From assembly GCA_022865305.1 (NCBI GenBank), contig JALHSP010000043.1, forward strand, positions 1 to 64,000: a DNA stretch of 64,000 nucleotides, written 5' to 3'. This document shows, one piece after another, positions 1 through 6,844 of the stretch. The position numbers were made by a program, and so were the translations under genes. The DNA is from Bacteroidales bacterium (GTDB lineage: Bacteria > Bacteroidota > Bacteroidia > Bacteroidales > VadinHA17). Below the pieces are notes generated by a model. It had not been told where the DNA came from, ran no database searches, and was given only the letters and a program-made list of their open reading frames with translations. The number at the start of each line of letters is the position of its first letter. The first letter of the stretch is position 1.

Positions 1-937
1 GTTTTAAAGGGATCAGATGCTCTTTTTCCAGATCCCATTCCAGCGCTGGTATTTTTAACGTAGTAGAATGTACCTTGGCATTAGCAGTTCGTCCCAACCA
101 ATCAATCGCTTGGTCGTTGAGTCCCGGAACACTATAATAAATTCGGCCCCTGAGAAAGTTGTACTTGATGTATTTTATTACGTTTTCTATTTTCCCTTTG
201 CTCTGGGGATCACTTTTGCGACAGAAACGCACCTTGAACGGTCGGCTTTGACAATAGGATCTAAAGGCTTCTGTGAGGATTAAATCGCCTTTATTTTCAT
301 CCACCAGCAGAACTTTGTCCTGATCATAAACAAGTTCATGAGGATAGCCCTCAATGAATGCAAAAGCAGTTTCATGTGATGCAATAGCTGTTTCAGCGGT
401 AAATGGGTGCTCGTCGAAAAATACGAACTTAAAGCGTGAACGCGACAATACTATGGCAAAGAAGTAAACCTTTTTACGCCGGCCATCTACATCAGTCATA
501 TTATATTCGCCAAAGTCGATCTGGGACTGCTGGCCGTAAGGCAGCTGCTCAACCTGGCTGTACTCTCTGGTGTCAAAGGTTTTTAGCAGCTGATGCTTAT
601 TTCGAACGTACAATACGAAGTTATAAACTGACTTGATGCTCACACATGGGAAGCCTGGGTATTGTTCTTTCAACCAGTCGTGCACCTGTGCAGAGGAAGC
701 CTCCAGACAAAGTTCGATCCGGCTTTTGATATAACTCTCATAGGGTGCAAGTTTCTTTGTCCTTACCGATAATAATTGTTGAAAATCCAAATACTCTTGT
801 TCGCTCATTTCTAACAATTTTTTAACTGTTCGGGTGTCCATTCCCATAAATGAAGCAATCTGGGGCGGGGTCATTCCGTTTCGGTGTTGATGATGTAACT
901 CGTGATACATAATCCATTTATTATCAAATTTATTCAT
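1..937 (-). CDS. istA: IS21-family transposase IstA, 5' part (runs off window)
   Basis: DDE transposase of the IS21 family; it would cut and join the ends of its insertion sequence together with an ATPase helper (IstB), which in this family lies downstream and would be beyond position 1. Reading from the ATG at 937, 312 codons stay open to the window edge. An N-terminal helix-turn-helix (about residues 8-45, MTPPQIASFMGMD) precedes an integrase core with acidic residues at D141 (QIDFGEYN), D205 (VYDQDK) and E251 (KGKIENVIKYIKYNFLRGR, the usual IstA context). The reading frame is intact, so the element could be active, but its other end is not visible. Upstream lie five 22-bp iterons, as expected for the transposase-binding end of an IS21 element. 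Confidence 0.88.
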   Translation of the reverse strand, partial: MNKFDNKWIMYHELHHQHRNGMTPPQIASFMGMDTRTVKKLLEMSEQEYLDFQQLLSVRTKKLAPYESYIKSRIELCLEASSAQVHDWLKEQYPGFPCVSIKSVYNFVLYVRNKHQLLKTFDTREYSQVEQLPYGQQSQIDFGEYNMTDVDGRRKKVYFFAIVLSRSRFKFVFFDEHPFTAETAIASHETAFAFIEGYPHELVYDQDKVLLVDENKGDLILTEAFRSYCQSRPFKVRFCRKSDPQSKGKIENVIKYIKYNFLRGRIYYSVPGLNDQAIDWLGRTANAKVHSTTLKIPALEWDLEKEHLIPLK

Positions 938-983
938 AGCCGACTGGTTTGGTTTAAATACCAAAAGTCAGATTAATTTCTTT

Positions 984-1034
984 GAGGCTTATTAAGAGCA
1001 ATTTGCCCATGGGCAAATTGCTCTTAAGCCTCCA
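984..1034. repeat. Long palindrome between IstA start and iterons
   Basis: A perfect 36-nt palindrome (992-1027, centre cccatggg, arms running out through gcaaattgctctt) is extended on both sides by gaggctt/aagcctc across a small bulge. It lies in the leader of the IS21 transposase gene and could form a strong hairpin in DNA or RNA, possibly limiting read-through or expression of istA. No T-run follows it. Confidence 0.7.
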
Positions 1035-1075
1035 ACTTTTCTTTTGAAAGGGAGCTTAACGAAGAGGGGTAACTT

Positions 1076-1192
1076 GCATTCTTATTTACCGAATACTTAC
1101 ATTCTTAATTACCGAATACTCGCATCCTTATTTACCGAATACCTGCATCCTTATTTGCCGAAATCTCGCATTGTTATTTACCGTTTACAACA
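1076..1192. repeat. Five iterons at the IS21-type element end
   Basis: About five imperfect copies of a 22-23 bp unit (consensus gcatYcttatttaccgaata) begin near 1076, 1099, 1122, 1144 and 1167. On the minus strand the outermost bases read TGTTGTAAACGG, starting at 1192, so the insertion sequence probably ends there with the TG terminus usual for IS21. Multiple terminal repeats that bind IstA are known for this family; that these are such sites is inferred from their position upstream of istA. Confidence 0.65.
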
Positions 1193-1213
1193 AGGCATCA
1201 TGCGGTTTTGAAG

Positions 1214-1231
1214 ACATCAAATTCACCAATT
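1214..1231 (+). repeat. Left copy of an 18-bp inverted repeat bounding an island
   Basis: The sequence acatcaaattcaccaatt lies just outside the predicted IS21 end. Its exact reverse complement is at 5149-5166. The inner 12 bp (aattcaccaatt) also has a reverse complement at 1270-1281, so a local hairpin with a 38-nt loop is possible. The role is unknown; recombination or element-end function is an inference. Confidence 0.6.
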
Positions 1232-1535
1232 CTTACACCCAAACGTATAGTAAATAAAATAGGTTTAACAATTGGTGAATTTTATTTACCACCTTTTTTG
1301 GCTTTTCGGGGGGCGGCTGCAAAAATGTTACCGCCAGTGTAAGTGTTGAATTATAACGTTTTACGCAGTGTAGATTAAGCGTATCGCAGACTAAATGTAA
1401 GTTTGCGTAGCGTTTAATAGCGGAAACGCCTAATATATCTGCGTTTGGGGTGTAGTAAAAAAAACTCTAACAGATAGGTTTAGAGTCCTTTGTGGAGCTG
1501 GCGGGACAAATGTCGAAATTTTTTGAGAAGGATTT

Positions 1536-1592
1536 ATGGAATTTGATAAACCTGAAATAGAACTTTATCACAAATGCAGTCAGGGTGATTAG
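1536..1592 (+). pseudogene. Start of an ECF sigma-factor-like gene, cut after 18 codons
   Basis: An ATG opens a short frame reading MEFDKPEIELYHKCSQGD and then stops (TAG 1590-1592). The motif LYHKCSQGD resembles the N-terminus of many Bacteroidota sigma-70-like (ECF) factors, where it continues with R/A-rich sequence of region 2. Nothing downstream continues the protein; the next bases belong to a tRNA-like fragment. I read it as the remnant of a host gene broken by integration or deletion. The match is short and could be chance. Confidence 0.3.
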
Positions 1593-1613
1593 TTTAAACT
1601 AGAGTTACCTTGG

Positions 1614-1664
1614 TATATGATTCACAATCATGAGGTCGGGGGTTCAATACCCCCTCGCTATGCT
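1614..1664 (+). pseudogene. tRNA-like 3' fragment (anticodon arm to acceptor)
   Basis: The stretch shows an anticodon-like stem tatga/tcatg around a 7-nt loop TTCACAA (anticodon CAC, valine, if genuine), a 5-bp T stem ggggg/ccccc with loop ttcaata, and a 3' acceptor strand. The 5' acceptor half that should pair with tcgctat is absent, and the D-arm region is disordered. Such 3' tRNA pieces are commonly left as duplicated attachment sites of integrative elements. Twelve-bp tandem repeats (1710-1733) follow within 50 bp. Confidence 0.4.
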
Positions 1665-1709
1665 GTAAATCAGGTAGTTATGGAAATATAAAATGATTAC
1701 CTTTTTTAT

Positions 1710-1733
1710 TCGAATACACAATCGAATACACAA
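1710..1733. repeat. 12-bp tandem repeat (two exact copies)
   Basis: tcgaatacacaa occurs twice head to tail immediately downstream of the tRNA-like fragment. Short direct repeats beside a tRNA 3' end are typical arm-binding sites of tyrosine recombinases; no integrase gene is visible here, so the function is inferred. The remaining bases to the next gene stop at 1971 are AT-rich without a recognisable gene. Confidence 0.5.
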
Positions 1734-1970
1734 AAATCATTTTAAGGTCGTATACAACTATAAAATATGCTATTCTATATGCAAAAATCATGGTTTTATG
1801 GTTTTATGATTGTAAGTTGTCAAACCGTTCATCAATTTTACTTTTAGAGAGTTATGCTTAGTCTTTTATTGTCAAAATAATCTTGGTCTCGTAATGGATT
1901 GAGGCTTAAACATAACGCTTGATTTCCCACATGAACCATAATGGCATAAAGCCTTTATTGGGAGTTGGTG

Positions 1971-2894
1971 TTATTGTTTCCAATTATCTATTATTATCTC
2001 TGCTAATTTTTTTTGTCCTTTTGAATTTAAATGTATATAATCAAGGAAGTCAGATAAATCCAATCCATTTTCCAAGTCCATAATTATATCTAAGTCGTTT
2101 TCTTTTGCAAATCTGACAATTTTTTGTCCTCGTTGGTCATAAGACCCTACCTTTGTTTCTTCTCTGTCTGCATGAAGATATATTGTCAATGGAATGTTTT
2201 TGTCCTTTGTATAGGAAAGAAAAGACAGGAATCCAGTGTTAAAAGCGCTATTATCTTTTTTCTTATTTATTCCCAAATTATCTTCGTTTGATGCAGACTT
2301 CTTTACCATTATTTTTACTCTGGGAAGCAAATATCTATCCACCAATTCATATAAAGCTATTGAATATTGTTTGCTTGGATAACTTTTTTCAACGTCAATT
2401 ATTTTTTCAAAATTCATGTTATCATAAGCGTCACATGAGCTAACAAAAAGAAAAATAGATTTTGCTCCAAAATCTCCATGTTTTTTTAAATATGCAAAAC
2501 AATTATCAGGTCCCCAACTTCCTGACGAAATATTTAAAAACTGGACTTTTTTACCTTCAAGTTTCGTTAAGGCATCTGACAATATTGTTGTAGCTAAAGA
2601 ATCTTGATCAATATGAACACCACCATTTATTACAGAATCTCCAAAACCTAAAATTAGATTGGCTGAGGTATCAATCTCCTCACTTCTCATCGATTCAGAA
2701 TTATATTTTATATCATTTCTAAATCTGAAACGGTCTTGATTAGGTTTGGCAATATATTCGTATTCAGAATCTTCTTTGAATAGAACAGCATCACAAAAAC
2801 CAAAAAATAACCGTAAAAATATTTCTACGCTCAGTATCAAGACAAACACAAGGATAAAAAAAATTAGTTTCTTTTTCATTTCTGTAAATTTCAT
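1971..2894 (-). CDS. Membrane-anchored SGNH/GDSL-type hydrolase
   Basis: Putative esterase or acyl hydrolase of the SGNH superfamily, held at the membrane with its catalytic domain outside. Residues about 9-27 form one hydrophobic anchor (KLIFFILVFVLILSVEIFLR). The catalytic blocks are visible: GFGDSV (serine, block I), SSGSWGPDN (block II glycine) and, near the C-terminus, DYIHLNSKGQ with the Asp-x-x-His pair. The chosen start is the first ATG; a second Met five codons later (MKKKLIFF) gives a more conventional signal anchor and is equally plausible. The gene is AT-rich relative to the chromosome to the right and sits alone in the island, which suggests acquisition. The substrate cannot be deduced; related proteins act on acylated glycans or lipids. 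Confidence 0.7.
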   Translation of the reverse strand: MKFTEMKKKLIFFILVFVLILSVEIFLRLFFGFCDAVLFKEDSEYEYIAKPNQDRFRFRNDIKYNSESMRSEEIDTSANLILGFGDSVINGGVHIDQDSLATTILSDALTKLEGKKVQFLNISSGSWGPDNCFAYLKKHGDFGAKSIFLFVSSCDAYDNMNFEKIIDVEKSYPSKQYSIALYELVDRYLLPRVKIMVKKSASNEDNLGINKKKDNSAFNTGFLSFLSYTKDKNIPLTIYLHADREETKVGSYDQRGQKIVRFAKENDLDIIMDLENGLDLSDFLDYIHLNSKGQKKLAEIIIDNWKQ

Positions 2895-3136
2895 TTATTG
2901 TTTTTATTAGTATCGTATCTGTCGAATTTATTGTTTTTACACTTGCAGTCAGCTTAATAGTGTTTTATACACAGTCTAATTACAGCTAACGCATTGTTAG
3001 GTTTCAGAGCGCATCAAAAAGGAAACAGCACCCTCTTAATATGATCGTCCATTGTAGTCTGTAATATAATTAGGCGGGAGGATGCTGGTAAAATCAAAGG
3101 TAGGATAATATTCTACTTCATCGGTTCGACTATAAC
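2895..3136. other. Intergenic segment with a short attC-like core
   Basis: No gene seen. At 2982-3000 the sequence ctaacgcattgttaggt is a small inverted repeat whose right half GTTAGGT fits the GTTRRRY integron core consensus, while the left half only approximates RYYYAAC. The 8-nt spacing is far shorter than a true attC site, so it is recorded only as a resemblance. Confidence 0.25.
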
Positions 3137-3349
3137 TTATTCCTTTTTATGCTGACCAAAATGAATAAAAAGAAACAATAAAATTGCTAGAAGGAAACAG
3201 CTATTTGCTGCATGAAAAAAACTTGTTATGTCACCGGACATAATTGGACGTGCAATAATTATTGAAATTGCACCAAATAACATGAATATCACTCCAACTA
3301 CAGCTGAAATCCATTCAAGCCAGTTTAACACTTTTATTAATGCTTTCAT
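3137..3349 (-). CDS. Small two-helix membrane protein, unknown function
   Basis: Seventy residues with two hydrophobic segments (about 13-34, WISAVVGVIFMLFGAISIII, and 47-62, ANSCFLLAILLFLFIHFG) joined by a short polar loop, and a basic C-terminus (QHKKE). I do not recognise a family. It is a solitary gene between the SGNH hydrolase and the cytidylyltransferase fusion, in the same orientation but separated by more than 200 bp on each side, so an operon is unlikely. The clean hydrophobic pattern and compact start support it as a real gene; its small size leaves some doubt. Confidence 0.5.
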   Translation of the reverse strand: MKALIKVLNWLEWISAVVGVIFMLFGAISIIIARPIMSGDITSFFHAANSCFLLAILLFLFIHFGQHKKE

Positions 3350-3609
3350 AGTTTAAATTTTAATTAGTAATCTTGAAAAGTTCTTTCATCAAATTTCATC
3401 AATAAAATACAAACATACAAAAAATTATCAAATTGTTTTTAGTAATCAGCTTGCAAAAGCCGGGCGTATTGACCACAATTGACCGGTCAGATAACAATTA
3501 ACATACATAACTAAACAACAAGCACTTAACTTTGGCTTTTGGTGGTCAATTTGATCCGGCTAACTATGATCAAGACCACTGGCTTTTCCAAAACTCACAG
3601 TAATTAAAG

Positions 3610-4770
3610 TTATAATCCAAGGTTTTTAGTACGGATTTTGATTTTGAAGGAATTGGGAATCTCCTTTTCGCTGATAAGGATCAAATAACCACCTCCACCT
3701 GCCCCGGCAAGCTTCCATGCCAGGGCATTTTCGCTATATTGAGTTATTACTTTCTCTATTTCAGAGTTCATCATTTTCGGGAACATTCTGACCTGGGCTT
3801 TGAATGAATCCAGAAATCCTCTGGAAAACATAACTATGTCCTTTTTGTTTAATCCTTTCCATGCCAATTCTGCCGCTTCTGTAAGATTTTTTACATTGTC
3901 TGTGTTAATGTAGGTCTCTTTCAGAACATTAAAATCGACCGGGCGCGGCCAGAGAGTAACCATGTGGATTCTCTCTTCCATCCATTTAATTACATCCAAA
4001 TCACTGATTGTTTCAAATTGTGATGGCCAGTATTTTCCCCTGTCATAATAAAACCTATTGATTCCGGGCATTGTTAATCCGATCGAATCCTGCGAACCGC
4101 TTACTTCCTGGGTACCTGGATCATTATCATACCTGAATAAAGTTATTGCCAGCTTTTCAGGTTTTTCCAGAGGCAGATGATCATTCCATAGTTCAATAGC
4201 TTTTTTCCTTGTTGAGGTGGCCATCCCCGACCTCTCATTAAACTCAATAGTTGGTTCAAGAGAAGCAGTTATTGCCCATCCGGGATGATATTTTGAAACA
4301 TAAGGCTGGTCGATCCATGTCCCTGCAAGATCTATCCTGTATGGCATTGGTATTGTTGAACGCAGAGCAGTTGTGGACCGGATGGGAAGATTTGCATGAG
4401 GAACTCTTTTAAGGATTTTATATTCGATCCCAAGGTTCCTGCAAAGAATCTCTTTTTCAGGAGAATGACCATCTTCATTTACAATATAAATATCCGGCTT
4501 TAAAGCCTTCATTTCATCAGAAAAATCAAGGAGCCCGCTCCCTTTGTTAACATTAACACTCTGAACACATGCCAGGGCACTCAGCATATAAACACGTTCA
4601 TCTTCAGAATTTATAGTTTCCCTTCCCTTTAATTCCCTAATTGTTTTATCTGATCCTAATCCGATATACAGATCCCCATATTCCGAAGCTTCTTTAAGAA
4701 ATGCAATATGGCCTGAATGAAGCATATCAAAACATCCGGAGACAAAGACTTTCTTTCTTTTGCTTTGCAT
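3610..4770 (-). CDS. Cytidylyltransferase-like / GHMP-kinase-like fusion
   Basis: Two-domain protein probably acting on a phosphorylated sugar. Residues about 7-130 are a nucleotidyltransferase of the RfaE2/TagD type, with GCFDMLHSGHIAFL (HxGH nucleotide-binding motif at about 18-21). From about 140 onward it resembles GHMP kinases: PYRIDLAGTWIDQP at the start of the fold, VSGSQDSIG in the middle and AGAGGGGYLILIS near the C-terminus. The glycine/serine phosphate loop expected between the first two motifs (compare GSGLGTSS in the hddA product at 23228) is not visible, so kinase activity is doubtful. Nucleotide-activated heptose chemistry is suggested by the relatives of both domains. The gene stands alone in the accessory island, far from the other heptose genes at 23-25 kb. 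Confidence 0.65.
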   Translation of the reverse strand: MQSKRKKVFVSGCFDMLHSGHIAFLKEASEYGDLYIGLGSDKTIRELKGRETINSEDERVYMLSALACVQSVNVNKGSGLLDFSDEMKALKPDIYIVNEDGHSPEKEILCRNLGIEYKILKRVPHANLPIRSTTALRSTIPMPYRIDLAGTWIDQPYVSKYHPGWAITASLEPTIEFNERSGMATSTRKKAIELWNDHLPLEKPEKLAITLFRYDNDPGTQEVSGSQDSIGLTMPGINRFYYDRGKYWPSQFETISDLDVIKWMEERIHMVTLWPRPVDFNVLKETYINTDNVKNLTEAAELAWKGLNKKDIVMFSRGFLDSFKAQVRMFPKMMNSEIEKVITQYSENALAWKLAGAGGGGYLILISEKEIPNSFKIKIRTKNLGL

Positions 4771-4938
4771 AAGAATATTCTTTTAAATTTTATCAAGGTC
4801 AACAAATTTAAGAAATATTTTATGATCCCTTTGTCCGAGATATAGTATCAGAATTGTTTGAGATGCAAAATTGGATATTGTTCATTTGGTTTCACCTAGG
4901 CTTTGCTCATTGATCCCTAAGTTTCAGTCCTGCAAATA
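4771..4938. other. Upstream region of the fusion gene
   Basis: AT-rich leader without an open frame of note. No promoter with both Bacteroidota boxes could be assigned by eye. Confidence 0.3.
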
Positions 4939-5054
4939 GAAAACAAGCACCACGCAAATGCGTGGTATTTTTTGTTTTTAGTGCACCCTTACGTGAGCAA
5001 GCTCACATTGGTCGCCCAAAAAACAAAAACCCCCTTGCGAGGGAGCTTGTTTTC
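4939..5054. repeat. Three-armed (cloverleaf-like) palindromic element
   Basis: A 10-bp outer stem gaaaacaagc (4939-4948) / gcttgttttc (5045-5054) encloses three hairpins. Arm 1 is 4949-4966 (accacgca/tgcgtggt, 2-nt gap). Arm 2 has an 11-bp T/A stem (4969-4979 with 5019-5029) capped by gtgagc/gctcac (4993-5006). Arm 3 is ccct/aggg (5032-5043). The geometry resembles a folded single-stranded DNA element (REP/BIME or attC-like) or a structured RNA. No gene frame spans it. Confidence 0.6.
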
Positions 5055-5148
5055 TCCTTGATCGTGGAGCGTATAAGTACCGAACCTAATTAACTCTAAT
5101 CATTATATCTCAATTACTTACACCATTCACGAAAAACACTGGTATACT

Positions 5149-5166
5149 AATTGGTGAATTTGATGT
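5149..5166 (-). repeat. Right copy of the 18-bp inverted repeat
   Basis: aattggtgaatttgatgt is the exact reverse complement of 1214-1231. Together the two copies bracket 3.95 kb containing the tRNA-like fragment, SGNH hydrolase, small membrane protein, cytidylyltransferase fusion and cloverleaf element. It sits 34 bp past the hipT stop. Confidence 0.6.
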
Positions 5167-5199
5167 GAGTAAACTCTTATGGAATCTTGTGAACAGACT

Positions 5200-6135
5200 T
5201 TATAATTGAATTTTCAAGATATTGAGCCGTGCATCCAATAATTCATAGTACTTGCCCTTCATCTCTTTTGATAAAAAACTAATATCAATTAATTCCTTCC
5301 ACTTTAGGATTGATGAAGAGATTGTCTCCAGAACCTTTTCAATACTCTTGGCAGTTAATTCACATCTTTCCATTCCAAAGTAGTCGATTAAAGTGCTACG
5401 AGTTAAGTGCTTTTTCTTGCCTTTCAGGGGTAGAGCAATTTCTTCGTCCTGTTTCTTATATTCAATTGTGGAATTAACAAGGTCATAACTTGGTGACAAT
5501 GTTACTTTACCATCTTCAGTGATAATGGAGAAATTCTTCAAATGCATATCTTCATTACCAATTAGATAATTAAATATAACCAGTTTGAACAGTTTTAAAT
5601 TTTCAATTGAAGGGAAAGTGCAGTATTTATTTATCACATCAACAATCTTTTCCATGCTATAATTATATTTTGTGTCCCTGCTTAATCCAGCCAGTTGGGC
5701 AAAATCTTCTACAGGAACTTTATCATTCTGTCCCTTCCTGTCAAACCGCTTTATGAAATATGTTAATGTGTCATCCTTTGACCATACTAAACCATGTAAA
5801 GGTATCTCCAAACCAATCTCCTTTGCCAGCCTCATGGTCAGGTCTTCATTTTCTGGCATTTGCGGATACAGGTGATGTTGAGGTTTAAGTATATATTTCC
5901 CACCCTTGTCTACAATTTCGAATTTTTCATCCTTGATGTTTAATTTTGCACTTAACTTTGGCTGTACCCCCTGAATTGACATTTTTGATGCACGGTTATA
6001 AGCCTCTTTGCGTTGTTCTTCAGCAGTATACTCAAGGTCTTTTAATGTTTTCAGTTCAGTGGATAAGAGTTTGAGACCAGCATCACTGTATCGATTCTCT
6101 CCACATGGTTTATATGTGATAGGGCAGAGGTTCAT
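5200..6135 (-). CDS. hipT: HipT-like serine/threonine kinase toxin
   Basis: Kinase toxin of a three-gene HipBST system; in the characterised E. coli O127 system HipT phosphorylates tryptophanyl-tRNA synthetase and is held inactive by HipS. The 311 residues correspond to the HipA kinase core without its N-terminal subdomain. Visible motifs: the glycine-rich loop KMSIQGVQPK with S53-I-Q55 (the position of the autophosphorylated serine motif), the catalytic pair D196/N201 in GNEDMHLKNFS and metal-binding D218 in SPSYDLV. RFDR at 130-133 matches HipA. The start overlaps the hipS stop by 4 bp, indicating translational coupling. All catalytic residues are present, so the toxin is probably functional. 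The target here is not known. Confidence 0.85.
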   Translation of the reverse strand: MNLCPITYKPCGENRYSDAGLKLLSTELKTLKDLEYTAEEQRKEAYNRASKMSIQGVQPKLSAKLNIKDEKFEIVDKGGKYILKPQHHLYPQMPENEDLTMRLAKEIGLEIPLHGLVWSKDDTLTYFIKRFDRKGQNDKVPVEDFAQLAGLSRDTKYNYSMEKIVDVINKYCTFPSIENLKLFKLVIFNYLIGNEDMHLKNFSIITEDGKVTLSPSYDLVNSTIEYKKQDEEIALPLKGKKKHLTRSTLIDYFGMERCELTAKSIEKVLETISSSILKWKELIDISFLSKEMKGKYYELLDARLNILKIQL

Positions 6136-6446
6136 TCTGCAATTTCTTTAACTGTAACGACTCCAACCATATCCTCTCCAACCGCTAATAATTGTGAGAA
6201 GTAATCGGTTTTATCAATTTTTCTGATTTTTAACAATCCTTCCAATTGGATACCTTCAGGTAATAATCCATCGAAAAATGGTGGAAATTCATCGAACTTA
6301 TAGACCTTAACATTTGTCGGCATCGTCCGTGAAACTTCAAGACCATTATATCCATCAAGGTATTCAAATACGTACTCCTTACCTTGGTTTATTTCTACCA
6401 AAGTTCCAGCCTCAGCACCTTTCACGAATACCTTAGCCTTTCTCAT
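6132..6446 (-). CDS. hipS: HipS-like small antitoxin (HipA N-terminal subdomain)
   Basis: This 104-residue protein equals the N-terminal subdomain of HipA as a separate polypeptide (family HipA_N / 'couple_hipA'). Motifs such as FDEFPPFFDGLLPEG and the C-terminal segment LLAVGEDMVGVVTV are characteristic of that subdomain. In the described HipBST system this protein, not HipB, neutralises the kinase. It overlaps hipB by 14 bp upstream and hipT by 4 bp downstream, so all three are made from one message. Its length is close to that of E. coli O127 HipS (about 105 residues). Confidence 0.83.
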   Translation of the reverse strand: MRKAKVFVKGAEAGTLVEINQGKEYVFEYLDGYNGLEVSRTMPTNVKVYKFDEFPPFFDGLLPEGIQLEGLLKIRKIDKTDYFSQLLAVGEDMVGVVTVKEIAE

Positions 6447-6675
6447 TTCCAGTTATTTGTAAATTGTCCATTAATGGACTTGTTAATACTATTTTGATAT
6501 TCAACACTTTGAGGATTTTTCGTAAGGTATTTAACTGAACCGTTTCCTTCCCCTTCTCAATATCATAAATTACAGTTTTACCTACTCCTGCCATCTCTGA
6601 TAATTGGGCACGGCTTAATTTGGCTGCTTTTCGATGCATCCTTATTACATCTGCTAATTCTTGCGATTGTATCAT
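6433..6675 (-). CDS. hipB: HipB-like XRE-family autorepressor
   Basis: Eighty-residue Cro/C1-type DNA-binding protein. The helix-turn-helix spans about residues 18-37 (KLSRAQLSEMAGVGKTVIYD) and is followed by IEKGKETVQLNTLRKILKVL, the usual end of the fold. As first gene of the operon it most likely represses its own promoter through the three palindromes at 6679, 6740 and 6801. The first palindrome starts 4 bp before the start codon. In HipBST systems HipB also strengthens HipS-mediated neutralisation. Confidence 0.85.
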   Translation of the reverse strand: MIQSQELADVIRMHRKAAKLSRAQLSEMAGVGKTVIYDIEKGKETVQLNTLRKILKVLNIKIVLTSPLMDNLQITGNEKG

Positions 6676-6678
6676 TTT

Positions 6679-6818
6679 TTACTCTTATAGCGGTAAAAAT
6701 AGGCAATTTATTTTAAAACAACAAGCATTTGTCATATTATTACTGCTATGGCAGTAAATTATGATATAATTATCCTTTTTTATTGGGGAAATGCCATATA
6801 TTACTGCTAAAGCGGTAA
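6679..6818. promoter_or_regulatory. Three operator-like palindromes, 61 bp apart (hip operon)
   Basis: O2 (6740-6757, ttactgctatggcagtaa) is a perfect 7-bp-arm palindrome with a 4-bp centre. O3 (6801-6818, ttactgctaaagcggtaa) has one mismatch between arms, and O1 (6679-6696, ttactcttatagcggtaa) is more degenerate. Their starts are exactly 61 bp apart. They lie only in the hipB upstream region, so HipB binding is the natural inference. The 61-bp phasing (about 5.8 helical turns) could support looping or cooperative repression. The consensus differs from the E. coli HipB operator. Confidence 0.7.
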
Positions 6819-6844
6819 ATAAAATTCGTTCCACCGTGCGCCTA

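Noticed and set aside
68-636. Plus-strand frames of 71 and 66 residues at 68-283 and 436-636
   Set aside because: They lie antisense to the intact IS21 transposase frame and have no motif or composition of their own.
1682-1830. Possible small plus-strand ORF after the tRNA-like fragment
   Set aside because: The translation is low in complexity, includes the 12-bp tandem repeat and shows no start signal or family resemblance.
4967-5030. CRISPR-like repeat at the T/A and hairpin-rich segment
   Set aside because: The repeats are inverted and nested, not direct and regularly spaced, and no cas genes are present.
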